DNA from: Pantoea sp. At-9b
GTDB lineage: Bacteria > Pseudomonadota > Gammaproteobacteria > Enterobacterales > Enterobacteriaceae
Direction: 5' to 3'
Assembly (NCBI RefSeq): GCF_000175935.2
Contig: NC_014837.1
Coordinates: 1,984,001-2,048,000 of the forward strand
DNA length: 64,000 nt
Both the position numbers and the translations under genes were made by a program. The notes beneath the pieces were generated by a model that saw only the letters and a program-made list of their open reading frames with translations, was not told the DNA's origin and did not search any database. Every line of letters begins with the position of its first letter. The stretch's first letter is position 1. Shown piece after piece: positions 43,864-51,969 of the stretch.

Positions 43864-43911
43864 GATCTCAGGCAATCTCAAAAAAGCCATTTTTTGAGAT
43901 TGCCTGAGATC
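43864..43911. terminator. 22-bp perfect inverted repeat between convergent genes
   Basis: A left arm (43864-43885) ends in AAAAAA and a right arm (43890-43911) begins with TTTTTT, with a 4-nt loop GCCA. The stem core is GATCTCAGGCAATCTC. Such a long perfect hairpin can stop transcription from both sides; the A/T tracts lie at the loop rather than outside the stem. Confidence 0.75.
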
Positions 43912-43966
43912 AAAGAGACGCTGTCCACGGCGATAGCTGGCACAGCGCTCACGGCTGCCTGCTGTT

Positions 43967-44938
43967 TTACATCATCGGCTGGCGCAGGGGAGAGGGCGTT
44001 GGCACCGCTTCCGCTGCCAATCCGACATGTTGCAGAATCTGGCTGCGATAGTGTTCATCGGTGTCGACCAGCTCGTCACTTAACAACACGCCGACTTCAT
44101 TGACGTTCTTCCCGGCCACCTGCACCTTGTCGCGTGCGGCGCTGCGCATCCATTCGTATTCAATATCAATGTGTCCACTGTCTATGCAACGAATTCCCTG
44201 CTGGCTGAGATCATACGCCAACACCGTTGCCGTGGGGCCAAGCGAAATCAGTACCATGTCAAAATGGCGGCCATGGGCCAGTACCGCACTGTATAAATCG
44301 TTGTAGACCGAAAAGGCATTACGGTTCAGGGTGGTAATGCGCTTTATTTCGCGTGTGCCCGCTAATAAATCATTGCCCATACCTAAACGCGTGCCACTGC
44401 CTTCCACAATTAAAATCTTTTTGTCTTTAAATAATTGCTGGAACTTGGCAAAAATCACCCCAGACAACGTTTTGTCTTTATAGTCATGATAAGGGCGGGT
44501 GACTGAGGTGTTGCCGTATAAATATTTTCTACTTAATAATGGCTCATAACGCAGAAAGCAAAATGCCTTATGAAAGAACCAGAACAGGGCAGAGCCGAAG
44601 CGCATATTGCGTGTGCTGCGGAAAGCATCGGGCAGACACAATAAACAGCTGGGGTTATGATTGACGCCCCGGCGCAAAATCTCTTTTAAGCGGATCGATA
44701 ACCGTTCGTCAAATGCCTGAAAACCAATGTTTTTAAACAATGTCATCTCCAGCTCACCATCGCCGTAGCGGCTGATGGAGAGGTGATCATTGTTTAACAG
44801 CAGGTCAATTGTTTGCTCGGGTGACAGTACCTTATATTGTTTGACACGGGCATTGGCACGGGGATATTTCAACGCAGCATGTGTGAACTTAAAGGGGAAA
44901 CGTAATTTGCGATAAAGTGAATTGGCACTGATCATCAT
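43967..44938 (-). CDS. GT-D fold glycosyltransferase (SP_1767/DUF1792-like)
   Basis: A 323-residue protein with the GT-D hallmark SRYGDGELEMT (about 56-66), metal-binding Asp-x-Glu, and VEGSGTRLGMGNDLL further on, with SLGPTATVLAYDLSQQGIRCIDSGH near the C-terminus. Family knowledge: relatives transfer glucose or other sugars in streptococcal glycoprotein and polysaccharide assembly. Here it stands alone, with lower GC than its neighbours, hinting at horizontal origin. A second ATG at 44935 is better spaced from AAGAAGG. Confidence 0.8.
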   Translation of the reverse strand: MMISANSLYRKLRFPFKFTHAALKYPRANARVKQYKVLSPEQTIDLLLNNDHLSISRYGDGELEMTLFKNIGFQAFDERLSIRLKEILRRGVNHNPSCLLCLPDAFRSTRNMRFGSALFWFFHKAFCFLRYEPLLSRKYLYGNTSVTRPYHDYKDKTLSGVIFAKFQQLFKDKKILIVEGSGTRLGMGNDLLAGTREIKRITTLNRNAFSVYNDLYSAVLAHGRHFDMVLISLGPTATVLAYDLSQQGIRCIDSGHIDIEYEWMRSAARDKVQVAGKNVNEVGVLLSDELVDTDEHYRSQILQHVGLAAEAVPTPSPLRQPMM

Positions 44939-45210
44939 TAACCTTCTTGTTATCAGCAGACCTGCTCCAGAACAGTCGCGTGACTTATATCACAACGTTG
45001 TCAGAGAGAGAGGCTGAGGAAACTCTCAAAATACCCATCCTGCGCAGTCTCTTATCATTAATAAATAACCGTCAGGTGCGAGGTTAATTAAAAAGTGAAT
45101 AAAATTGCCGTCATAGCAATGGAGCAAGGAAGCCTGGATGGGAATAATCGCAATGCACGAAAACTGACCGGTTAAATTAATTCATTTGATGCAAAATGAT
45201 GCAGATTGCA

Positions 45211-45232
45211 TAGCGGCGCGATTTATTGCGCA
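45211..45232. repeat. Palindromic repeat, single copy C
   Basis: Single unit of the GCGCGATTTATCGCGC family with one change (TTTATTGCGC), in the region upstream of gcd. Confidence 0.75.
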
Positions 45233-45320
45233 GGTTTATCGGGATGATTGTTAATCGCTGAATGAACAAAAGATGCTATTTATCCTTACTAATGATTAAT
45301 TATCCCCATCAATAATGAAA

Positions 45321-45336
45321 CGTGATTTCAATCACA
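45321..45336. promoter_or_regulatory. CRP-like site upstream of gcd
   Basis: CGTGATTTCAATCACA matches TGTGA-N6-TCACA with one mismatch. Control of gcd by cAMP-CRP is known in E. coli, so this is a plausible regulatory site; distance to the gcd start is 176 bp. Confidence 0.65.
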
Positions 45337-45511
45337 GATTGATGCGCGCTACGGCAGGTTGAAATTAGCTGCGCTAAATTGATAAGCGTTTCTTACGATA
45401 CGTTTGGACATGCTGTTTAGCATTTCCTTAACGTTAGTTAAAATTATGTTGAACATCTGTAGGTTTCTTTTAAGAGAATTTAGCTAATTTTGCAAAGCTT
45501 GAGGGATAAGC

Positions 45512-47872
45512 ATGGTTAACAAACTTACCAGTATCGTCCTGGCGATACTGGGCATCGCGCTGCTCTATATGGGCGGTAAGTTGCTGATGCTGGGAGGAAG
45601 TGCATTCTATGCACTGATGGCGGTTGGGTTACTGATCACCGCGATTTTACTGTTCAGACAACAACGTAGTGCATTGACGCTGTATGCCGTCCTGATGTGG
45701 ATTACGTTGGTGTGGATTATCTGGGAAGTGGGCTTTGATAAGTGGCAATGGATTCCCCGTGGTGACCTGTTTGGCGTCATCGGCCTGTGGCTGGCGATGC
45801 CGTGGGTGGTGAAGCCGCTGTATCAGTCACAACGTCGTTTTCATCCGCTGCTGGGTGGTACGGTGATCGTGATGATTCTGGTAGTGATTGGCTTGTGCTT
45901 CTACGATCCACTGCCGCAGGCAGGCACCATCAGCAATGAACGTGTACCGGGTAACCAGCAGGGCGCGCAGAACGACTGGACCGCTTACGGCGGCTCGACC
46001 GACGGTCTGCGTTTTTCAGCGTTGAATCAGATCACCAGACAGAACGTCAACGATCTTGAAGTGGCCTGGACCTATCACACCGGCGACCTGCGTCAGGGTG
46101 ATGATGCCAGCGAATACACCTTCGAAGCCACGCCGCTGAAAGCCAACGGCATGCTTTATTTCTGTACCCCGCATAATGAAGTCCATGCACTTGACCCGGA
46201 AACTGGTGCGGTGAAGTGGAAATATACCCCGGCGAAAGATCGGTCGTATTTGCAGCAGCACCAGACCTGCCGTGGCGTGAGCTATTACCAGCAGACGCCA
46301 GCCGCCACGGACAACGCGGCGGCTAATCCGGCCCTGTGCCGTAAGCGGATCTTTAACGCCACCACCGATGCTCAACTGGTGGCGCTGGACGCGGATACCG
46401 GCAAACCCTGCGCTGATTTTGGCAACAAGGGTGTCGTGGATCTGCACAGCAACATGGGCGAAGTGCGCCCACATGCGTTGATGCAAACCGCTGCGCCGCT
46501 GGTGGCTGGCAATCTGGTGATCGTCGGCGGTTCCGTGATGGATAACGGCTTCAACAGCGGCAACCCGTCAGGGGTGATCCGTGCCTATGATGTGCAGACG
46601 GGCCGCCTGGTGTGGAACTTCGACCCGGCTAACCCGGAAAACACCGCGCCAATTGCGGCGGGTCAAACCTATCCGCAGGATACGCCGGTTGCCTGGGGCA
46701 CCCTGAGCGCCGACCTGAAAAACGGTCTGGTGTATGTGCCGTTTGGCAACGCCTCACCGGATGAAGTCGGTATCGAGCGTGATGCGAACAGCAATACCGA
46801 GAAATTCCGTGATGCGCTGGTGGCGCTGGACCTGAACACCGGTGCTTTCAAATGGCGTTATCAGAGTTCGAACCACGATCTGTGGGACCGTGATAATCCG
46901 TCACAGCCGTCGCTGGTGGATATCGATTATCAGGGTAATCGTCAACCGGTGGTCATCCTGCCGACCAAAACCGGCAACCTGTTCGTGTTGAATCGCCTTA
47001 CCGGACAACCGGTTTATCCGGTGAATCAGGTGCCGGTATCGACGACCGGTGGCGTAGAGGGCGAGAAGTTTGCGGCTACACAGCCGGTCTCCAGCCTGAA
47101 CTTTATTCCGCAGCCGCTGACGGAAAAATCGATGTGGGGCATCACACCGTTTGACCAGATGTCATGCCGTATCGACTTCCGCACTCTGCGTTACGATGGC
47201 AACCCGTGGACGCCGGCCACCGAACAAGGCTCATTGATCTTCCCGGGCAATATCGGGGTGTTCAACTGGGGGTCGGTGGCGGTTGACCCACAACGTCAGT
47301 TGCTGATTGCGGCACCGGTGCGCCTCGCTTACAAATACACCTTGATTAAGCGTACCCCGCAGACGGCCACGGAACGTATGTTCACCAAAGATGGTCAGCC
47401 ATACTGGAATGAAAACTTCCACGGTGATTATGCCATCCATATCCAACAGTTGGCCTCCGACCTCGGGATTCCGTGCATCGCACCCCCTTGGGGCCGTATG
47501 GTGGGCGTGGATCTGAAGAGCGGCAAAACCGAATGGTTGCGTCGTGTCGGCACCACCAAAAACCTCAACACCAGTTTCCTGCCGGGGCGCTTCCCGATTG
47601 GTTTCCCGATGGGGATGGTGGCGCACGGTGGACCGCTGGTGACGGCAGGTGACCTGGTGTTCCATGGCGCGACGGCAGATAACTTCTTCCGTGCCTACGA
47701 CAGCACCACTGGCGAACTGCTGTGGCAGACCGAACTGAGTGCAGGCGCACAAGCCACGCCAGCCACTTTTATGGGTAAAGATGGTAAGCAGTATGTGGTG
47801 ATTGCTGCCGGTGGTCACGGTTCACTTGGCACCAAACAAGGTGACAGCGTGGTGGCATTCCGCCTGAAGTAA
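45512..47872 (+). CDS. gcd: Membrane-bound PQQ-dependent glucose dehydrogenase
   Basis: A 786-residue quinoprotein that oxidises glucose to gluconolactone in the periplasm and passes electrons to ubiquinone. Five N-terminal membrane helices (to about residue 140) are followed by an eight-bladed PQQ propeller with repeated tryptophan-docking blades (LDPETGAVKWKY, YDVQTGRLVWNF, LDLNTGAFKWRY). NHDLWDRDNPSQPSLVD contains the catalytic Asp-type motif. SD GAGGGATAAGC. PQQ is supplied by the operon at the left of the window. Gluconate made here could feed the hexonate genes nearby. Confidence 0.96.
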   Translation: MVNKLTSIVLAILGIALLYMGGKLLMLGGSAFYALMAVGLLITAILLFRQQRSALTLYAVLMWITLVWIIWEVGFDKWQWIPRGDLFGVIGLWLAMPWVVKPLYQSQRRFHPLLGGTVIVMILVVIGLCFYDPLPQAGTISNERVPGNQQGAQNDWTAYGGSTDGLRFSALNQITRQNVNDLEVAWTYHTGDLRQGDDASEYTFEATPLKANGMLYFCTPHNEVHALDPETGAVKWKYTPAKDRSYLQQHQTCRGVSYYQQTPAATDNAAANPALCRKRIFNATTDAQLVALDADTGKPCADFGNKGVVDLHSNMGEVRPHALMQTAAPLVAGNLVIVGGSVMDNGFNSGNPSGVIRAYDVQTGRLVWNFDPANPENTAPIAAGQTYPQDTPVAWGTLSADLKNGLVYVPFGNASPDEVGIERDANSNTEKFRDALVALDLNTGAFKWRYQSSNHDLWDRDNPSQPSLVDIDYQGNRQPVVILPTKTGNLFVLNRLTGQPVYPVNQVPVSTTGGVEGEKFAATQPVSSLNFIPQPLTEKSMWGITPFDQMSCRIDFRTLRYDGNPWTPATEQGSLIFPGNIGVFNWGSVAVDPQRQLLIAAPVRLAYKYTLIKRTPQTATERMFTKDGQPYWNENFHGDYAIHIQQLASDLGIPCIAPPWGRMVGVDLKSGKTEWLRRVGTTKNLNTSFLPGRFPIGFPMGMVAHGGPLVTAGDLVFHGATADNFFRAYDSTTGELLWQTELSAGAQATPATFMGKDGKQYVVIAAGGHGSLGTKQGDSVVAFRLK

Positions 47873-47916
47873 GCTGAAAAAGATGCCTTGTCGCAACACG
47901 GACCGGGCATTTTCAT

Positions 47917-47980
47917 CCGTAGCGGCGCGATTTATCGCGCGTCTTTGATTTTGAATGCGCGATAAATCGCGCCGCTACGG
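47917..47980. repeat. Palindromic repeat pair, copy D
   Basis: Two 24-bp arms (47917-47940 and 47957-47980) are exact inverted copies 16 bp apart, each carrying the GCGCGATTTATCGCGC core. It lies between convergent gcd and the P-loop gene, and may act as a terminator. Confidence 0.9.
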
Positions 47981-47987
47981 TCAGGGG

Positions 47988-48536
47988 TTAACGTGTTAAT
48001 CCCCACGCCTGATAACAGGCCTGCAATTCCGCTGCGGAAGAGAGCAACAGTTTTGGCTGCTGCCACGAAGCGAACATCTCACGATTACGCGGTTGCTTAC
48101 TGCGCGTGTATAACAACAGGTAACGCAGCATCTCCCAGCTGATACGCTCCTGTTGGCCTGCGGCAACGACACCGCCAACCCGCTGTGCATCCAGTAATGT
48201 CCGACGAAAATAGCGTAACACACTGCGGGTGGTACTGATTTCGAGCAGAATCAAACCGGTGGCCCGCGCCAGCCTGTCGGGCAGACAACGTACATAGTTT
48301 CCGTCCATCACCCAACGGTGTTCAGCGATTGCCGCCTGATGCAGTTGCAGAAATTCGGCTTCACCACGCGCCTGCCAGTGGGTATTGGGCAGATGATAAA
48401 GTTGATCGAGATGGACTAACGGTAGCGCGGTTTTATGCGCAATGGCGTGGGCCAGCGTGGATTTACCGCTGTTCGACGGGCCAAGAATGCAGATGCGCGG
48501 GCCGAGATCGGCCAGAGAAAGTGCGGGTGTTACCAT
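47988..48536 (-). CDS. P-loop nucleoside-kinase-like protein (FlaR/topology-modulation type)
   Basis: A 182-residue P-loop NTPase: Walker A LGPSNSGKST (about 18-27), HLDQLYHLPNTHW, and VMDGNY. It resembles adenylate kinase-related proteins annotated as DNA topology modulation protein FlaR-like. The true activity is unknown. Overlaps the LysE-type gene by 7 nt, so they are probably co-transcribed. Confidence 0.8.
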   Translation of the reverse strand: MVTPALSLADLGPRICILGPSNSGKSTLAHAIAHKTALPLVHLDQLYHLPNTHWQARGEAEFLQLHQAAIAEHRWVMDGNYVRCLPDRLARATGLILLEISTTRSVLRYFRRTLLDAQRVGGVVAAGQQERISWEMLRYLLLYTRSKQPRNREMFASWQQPKLLLSSAAELQACYQAWGLTR

Positions 48537-49162
48537 GACAGTCCCATCAGTTTTAGCAGCAATTGGGCGAAGCTGTGCATGGCGAAAATCACCAACACCG
48601 CACCGCCGATAACGTTAATAAAGAAACCTATTTTCTGAATGTTGATCAGTTTTGCCGAGGTCAGCAGCGCGTAGCACACCACGATCAGCCACAGGCTCAT
48701 GATCAGGATATGGACCGTTGCCAGTAGCAAAAAATGGGCGAGCGCCCCCTGTTTTCCGGCAAACTGCGACACCACGGTCAGGTAGAGCATCACCGCTTTG
48801 GGATTCAGTACATTCGCCAGCCACGCCTCTTTCACGCTGGTGCGACGAGGGTGAGGGGAAACATAGGGCGAGGCGACATTGCGCCCCCGCTTGATCAACT
48901 GCACCCCAAGCCAGAACAGGTAAACCGTACCGGCGAAACTCAGCAAGGTAAAAACGGTGGGGGAATGCAGCAGCAGGGCGCTGATACCGGAGCCAATCAG
49001 CAGCGCGTGGGTATAAATACCCAGCGCAGTGCCGATAATGATCGCAGCCAGACCCCGGCTGCCTGCCGTCAGGGTATTGTTGATTGCCAGGGTGAAACTG
49101 GCTCCCGGTGACAAGGCAACCGGTAAGATGGCGATGATAAAGGCGACAAGGTTCAGGTCCAT
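48530..49162 (-). CDS. LysE/RhtB-family exporter
   Basis: A 210-residue membrane protein with six hydrophobic segments. ILPVALSPGASFTLAINNTLTAGSRGLAA is the characteristic LysE/RhtB first helix and loop, and ANVLNPKAVMLYL follows in helix four. Exports amino acids or related metabolites; substrate unknown. First gene of a two-gene unit. Confidence 0.9.
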   Translation of the reverse strand: MDLNLVAFIIAILPVALSPGASFTLAINNTLTAGSRGLAAIIIGTALGIYTHALLIGSGISALLLHSPTVFTLLSFAGTVYLFWLGVQLIKRGRNVASPYVSPHPRRTSVKEAWLANVLNPKAVMLYLTVVSQFAGKQGALAHFLLLATVHILIMSLWLIVVCYALLTSAKLINIQKIGFFINVIGGAVLVIFAMHSFAQLLLKLMGLSW

Positions 49163-49290
49163 GCTTTACACGGCTTGCGGATAAGCTACTGATGGCAATG
49201 TGAAATAATTCTGATGAAATTTCGTGACTAATGCAATGCAGCTAAGCAGGATAGTGAGCTACCTCGTTGATCATGACAAAAGGATTTCCT

Positions 49291-49920
49291 GTGACTATCG
49301 CTTGTTTACACACCGCGGCCAGTAATATTGCCATCTTTGATCAGGCGGCGGCCAGCCTGGGTATCGCGCCAACCGCCTTAAGCCATCTGGTGATGCCGCA
49401 TCTGTTGGCTGAAGCTGAATTGAGCGGCGGCATGACCCGCGAACAGCAGGCGCAGCTTACGGCGCTGCTGCACAGCCTGACCCCCTGGTTCGATGCGATT
49501 CTGATTACCTGTTCTACGCTGGGACCGGTCGCGGATAGTTTTCACAATGAGGCCAATGGTTGTGTGGTGTATCGCACCGATCGCATGCTGGCTGATGAAG
49601 TGCATCGCCGTGGCGGTAAATCACGGGTACTGTGCGCCGCAGAATCCACGCTGGCGGCCACCACGGCGCTGTTTTGCCCGGCGACGTTAGCCGGACGGCC
49701 ACCGGAAGTGCGTCTGATTCCTGATGCGTGGGCGATCTTCAAAGCAGGCGATCAGCAGGGCTATCGCCGTCTGATCAAAGACGCCGTTGAGCAGGCGCGT
49801 CAGCAGGGCGCTGACCATGTGGCGCTGGCGCAGGTATCGATGGCCGTGGCGGCGCAGGACTTCCCGGAGGGACAACGCCCGCTCACCAGTCCGTTGCTAG
49901 CGTTGCAGCGTTTCGTGTAA
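49291..49920 (+). CDS. Asp/Glu/hydantoin racemase-fold protein
   Basis: A 209-residue protein with the twin-cysteine racemase fold partly kept: LITCSTLGPVADSF has the first Cys-Ser/Thr site, but the second half reads ALAQVSMAVAAQ with no cysteine. It may therefore be a decarboxylase-like or isomerase relative rather than a true racemase. GTG start at 49291 has AAAGGA upstream; a longer start at 49267 is possible. Stands alone. Confidence 0.72.
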   Translation: MTIACLHTAASNIAIFDQAAASLGIAPTALSHLVMPHLLAEAELSGGMTREQQAQLTALLHSLTPWFDAILITCSTLGPVADSFHNEANGCVVYRTDRMLADEVHRRGGKSRVLCAAESTLAATTALFCPATLAGRPPEVRLIPDAWAIFKAGDQQGYRRLIKDAVEQARQQGADHVALAQVSMAVAAQDFPEGQRPLTSPLLALQRFV

Positions 49921-49932
49921 AAAATGCCCCCT

Positions 49933-50005
49933 GTAGCGGTGCGATTTATCGCGCGTATTTGATTTTGACGTTGCTGTCAGAATGCGCGATAAATCGCGCC
50001 GCTAC
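49933..50005. repeat. Palindromic repeat pair, copy E
   Basis: Left arm 49933-49954 (one substitution) and inverted right arm 49984-50005, separated by 29 bp. It lies between convergent genes. Confidence 0.85.
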
Positions 50006-50013
50006 GGAACCTG

Positions 50014-50526
50014 TTAAGCCGGCTTTATGCGTGACCGATACCACGGAATAAACACAATCAGCATATTTCCCCAGAACACGCCCGCCGTTAAACCGCTAAT
50101 TAAGCCATGCGTCAGATTAAAGGTGAGTGAATCCATCAGCTCTGGTTGTAAAACAATCGACACCGAAAGCACGTATTTGGCAATAAAGGCGACCAGCATA
50201 AAAATAAGCGGTAGCACGGAGCCGGGGCGAATTATCATCCCTGGCTGATGACTTGGCGTGGTGGGCATATTACGGCGTCCCAACAGCGCCCCCAGCAGGC
50301 CGCCCAGTAATAATCCGACCAGCATGGCACCCAGCGCGGCCAGCGGCCAGTGGGTTTCCATAAACACCCCATGAATCGCCCACAGCAGGAATAACACCGG
50401 GATCAGGAAGAGTTTACTGACCGGCACTTCACGCGTTTTAAGCGCTTTGATACCGCGTGAAAGAAGATAGATAAACAGAATCCACACCCAGATTGGCGTG
50501 TGTTGGATAATGGCGATGACCAGCAT
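50014..50526 (-). CDS. Small inner membrane protein (DUF6622-like)
   Basis: A 170-residue polytopic protein with four to five hydrophobic segments. The opening QHTPIWVWILFIYLLSRGIKALKTR resembles the DUF6622 group. A hydrophilic loop GRRNMPTTPSHQPGM lies in the middle and FIPWYRSRIKPA at the C-terminus. No function known. Transcribed alone toward the repeat. Confidence 0.7.
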   Translation of the reverse strand: MLVIAIIQHTPIWVWILFIYLLSRGIKALKTREVPVSKLFLIPVLFLLWAIHGVFMETHWPLAALGAMLVGLLLGGLLGALLGRRNMPTTPSHQPGMIIRPGSVLPLIFMLVAFIAKYVLSVSIVLQPELMDSLTFNLTHGLISGLTAGVFWGNMLIVFIPWYRSRIKPA

Positions 50527-50783
50527 GGTTTATCTCCCATCGGTAATCTTAACGAAAAAAAAGTGGCCCCCGTCGACAGCAAATTATTAACCCAATCAGG
50601 GCCATAAATAATTGAGTGACGGGTGGTGAATGCACGATTATTTATATCAATGTAGAGCATGTTGCTTATTCAACAACCCTCACCGCTGACAATCTGGCAC
50701 GCAATACAAGGTCATTAAATTCTCTCTTTTCGTTTTGCTTACATACGTTTTGCTGGTTGTTTGTTAAACTCCTGCGCTGAGAA

Positions 50784-50793
50784 TGAACGTTCA
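50784..50793. promoter_or_regulatory. Palindromic operator candidate before the RND operon
   Basis: TGAACGTTCA is a 10-bp palindrome 14 bp upstream of the membrane-fusion-protein start. It is a plausible site for one of the TetR regulators encoded at 56.7-57.9 kb; unproven. Confidence 0.45.
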
Positions 50794-50806
50794 CTATAGG
50801 ATTACC

Positions 50807-51967
50807 ATGATGGTTTTTCAGCGGTATGTTATTGCAGGTCTGGCATTTTTGATTGTCGCCTGTGACCAGAGTGCAGAGAACAACCCCGGGGCAATGGTCA
50901 CGGAAGTTGGCGTAACAACGCTCCAAACGCAGCCGGTTACCATAACCAGTCAACTGACAGGACGTGTTACCGGCACCATGACATCGGATGTGCGTCCTCA
51001 GGTCGGCGGCATTATCCAGAAGCGTCTGTTTACCGAGGGTGATGAGGTTAAAGCCGGTCAGGTTCTTTATCAGATCGATCCTGCCAGTTATCAGGCCAGT
51101 TATGACGAAGCGGTCGGACAGCTAAAAAATGCCGTCGCCGTGGTTAAAAGCAGCAAACTGAAAGCCGAACGCTATGCGGCGCTGGTGAAAGAAAACGGCG
51201 TTTCCCGTCAGGATGCTGACGATGCGGAAGCCACTTACCAGCAAAACCTGGCGTCAGTGACGCAGTATAAAGCGGCGGTTGAGAGCGCCCGCATCAACCT
51301 GAATTACACGCAAATTAAAGCGCCCATCAGTGGCCGCATTGGTATTTCATCCGTGACGCCAGGCGCGCTGGTGACGTCAGAGCAGACCACTGCGCTGGCG
51401 ACCATTCGTGCGCTGGACCCGATCTATGTCGATCTGACGCAGTCCAGCGTGCAATTGCTGAAACTTAAACGTCAGCAGGCCTCGCTGCACCAAAACCCTG
51501 ACGAAGTGCCGGTAACGGTGCAACTGGAAGACGGTTCAACCTACGATCGCACCGGTAAGCTGGAACTGACGGAAGTGTCAGTGGATGAATCAACCGGTAC
51601 CGTCACCTTGCGGGCTATTTTCCCCAACCCGGATCACCAATTGTTGCCAGGCATGTATGTGCGCGCCACGGTCAGCAACGGTGTGAAAAATGATGGGCTG
51701 TTGGCACCGCAGCAAGGCATTACCCGCGATGCGAAAGGCAATGCGACTGCGCTGGTGGTGGATAAAGACAACAAAGTGGAAAGCCGTGCGGTAGTGACCG
51801 ATCGGGTGATTGGCAACAAATGGCTGATCGACAGCGGTCTGCAAAGCGGCGATAAACTGATTGTTGAAGGAACCGGTAAAGTACAGCCGGGGCAGACCGT
51901 GAAAGCGGTTGAAACAGGCACCACTACGCCGACTGATGCCAGCGCGAACACCAGCGGAGGGAACTGA
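50807..51967 (+). CDS. RND efflux membrane fusion lipoprotein (AcrA type)
   Basis: A 386-residue periplasmic adaptor. Lipobox LIVAC gives a lipid-modified Cys after a short signal. Then come the lipoyl halves ([32 protein letters not shown]), an alpha-hairpin around residues 105-165, and a beta-barrel ([16 protein letters not shown]). It joins the inner membrane pump to the outer membrane channel. ATG at 50807 is placed after AGGATTACC; an ATG at 50783 is also in frame. Confidence 0.92.
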   Translation: MMVFQRYVIAGLAFLIVACDQSAENNPGAMVTEVGVTTLQTQPVTITSQLTGRVTGTMTSDVRPQVGGIIQKRLFTEGDEVKAGQVLYQIDPASYQASYDEAVGQLKNAVAVVKSSKLKAERYAALVKENGVSRQDADDAEATYQQNLASVTQYKAAVESARINLNYTQIKAPISGRIGISSVTPGALVTSEQTTALATIRALDPIYVDLTQSSVQLLKLKRQQASLHQNPDEVPVTVQLEDGSTYDRTGKLELTEVSVDESTGTVTLRAIFPNPDHQLLPGMYVRATVSNGVKNDGLLAPQQGITRDAKGNATALVVDKDNKVESRAVVTDRVIGNKWLIDSGLQSGDKLIVEGTGKVQPGQTVKAVETGTTTPTDASANTSGGN

Positions 51968-51969
51968 TT

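Larger units (their letters stand above)
44939..45511. other. 573-bp AT-rich intergenic region upstream of gcd
   Basis: No convincing gene. It contains one palindromic repeat copy (45211-45232), a CRP-like site (45321-45336), and several weak promoter-like stretches, for example TTGAAA at 45359 with GATAAG 16 bp downstream. The length suggests elaborate control of gcd or a lost gene. Confidence 0.6.

Noticed and set aside
48329..48638. Plus-strand frames opposite the P-loop and LysE-type genes
   Set aside because: Antisense shadows with no SD or domain.
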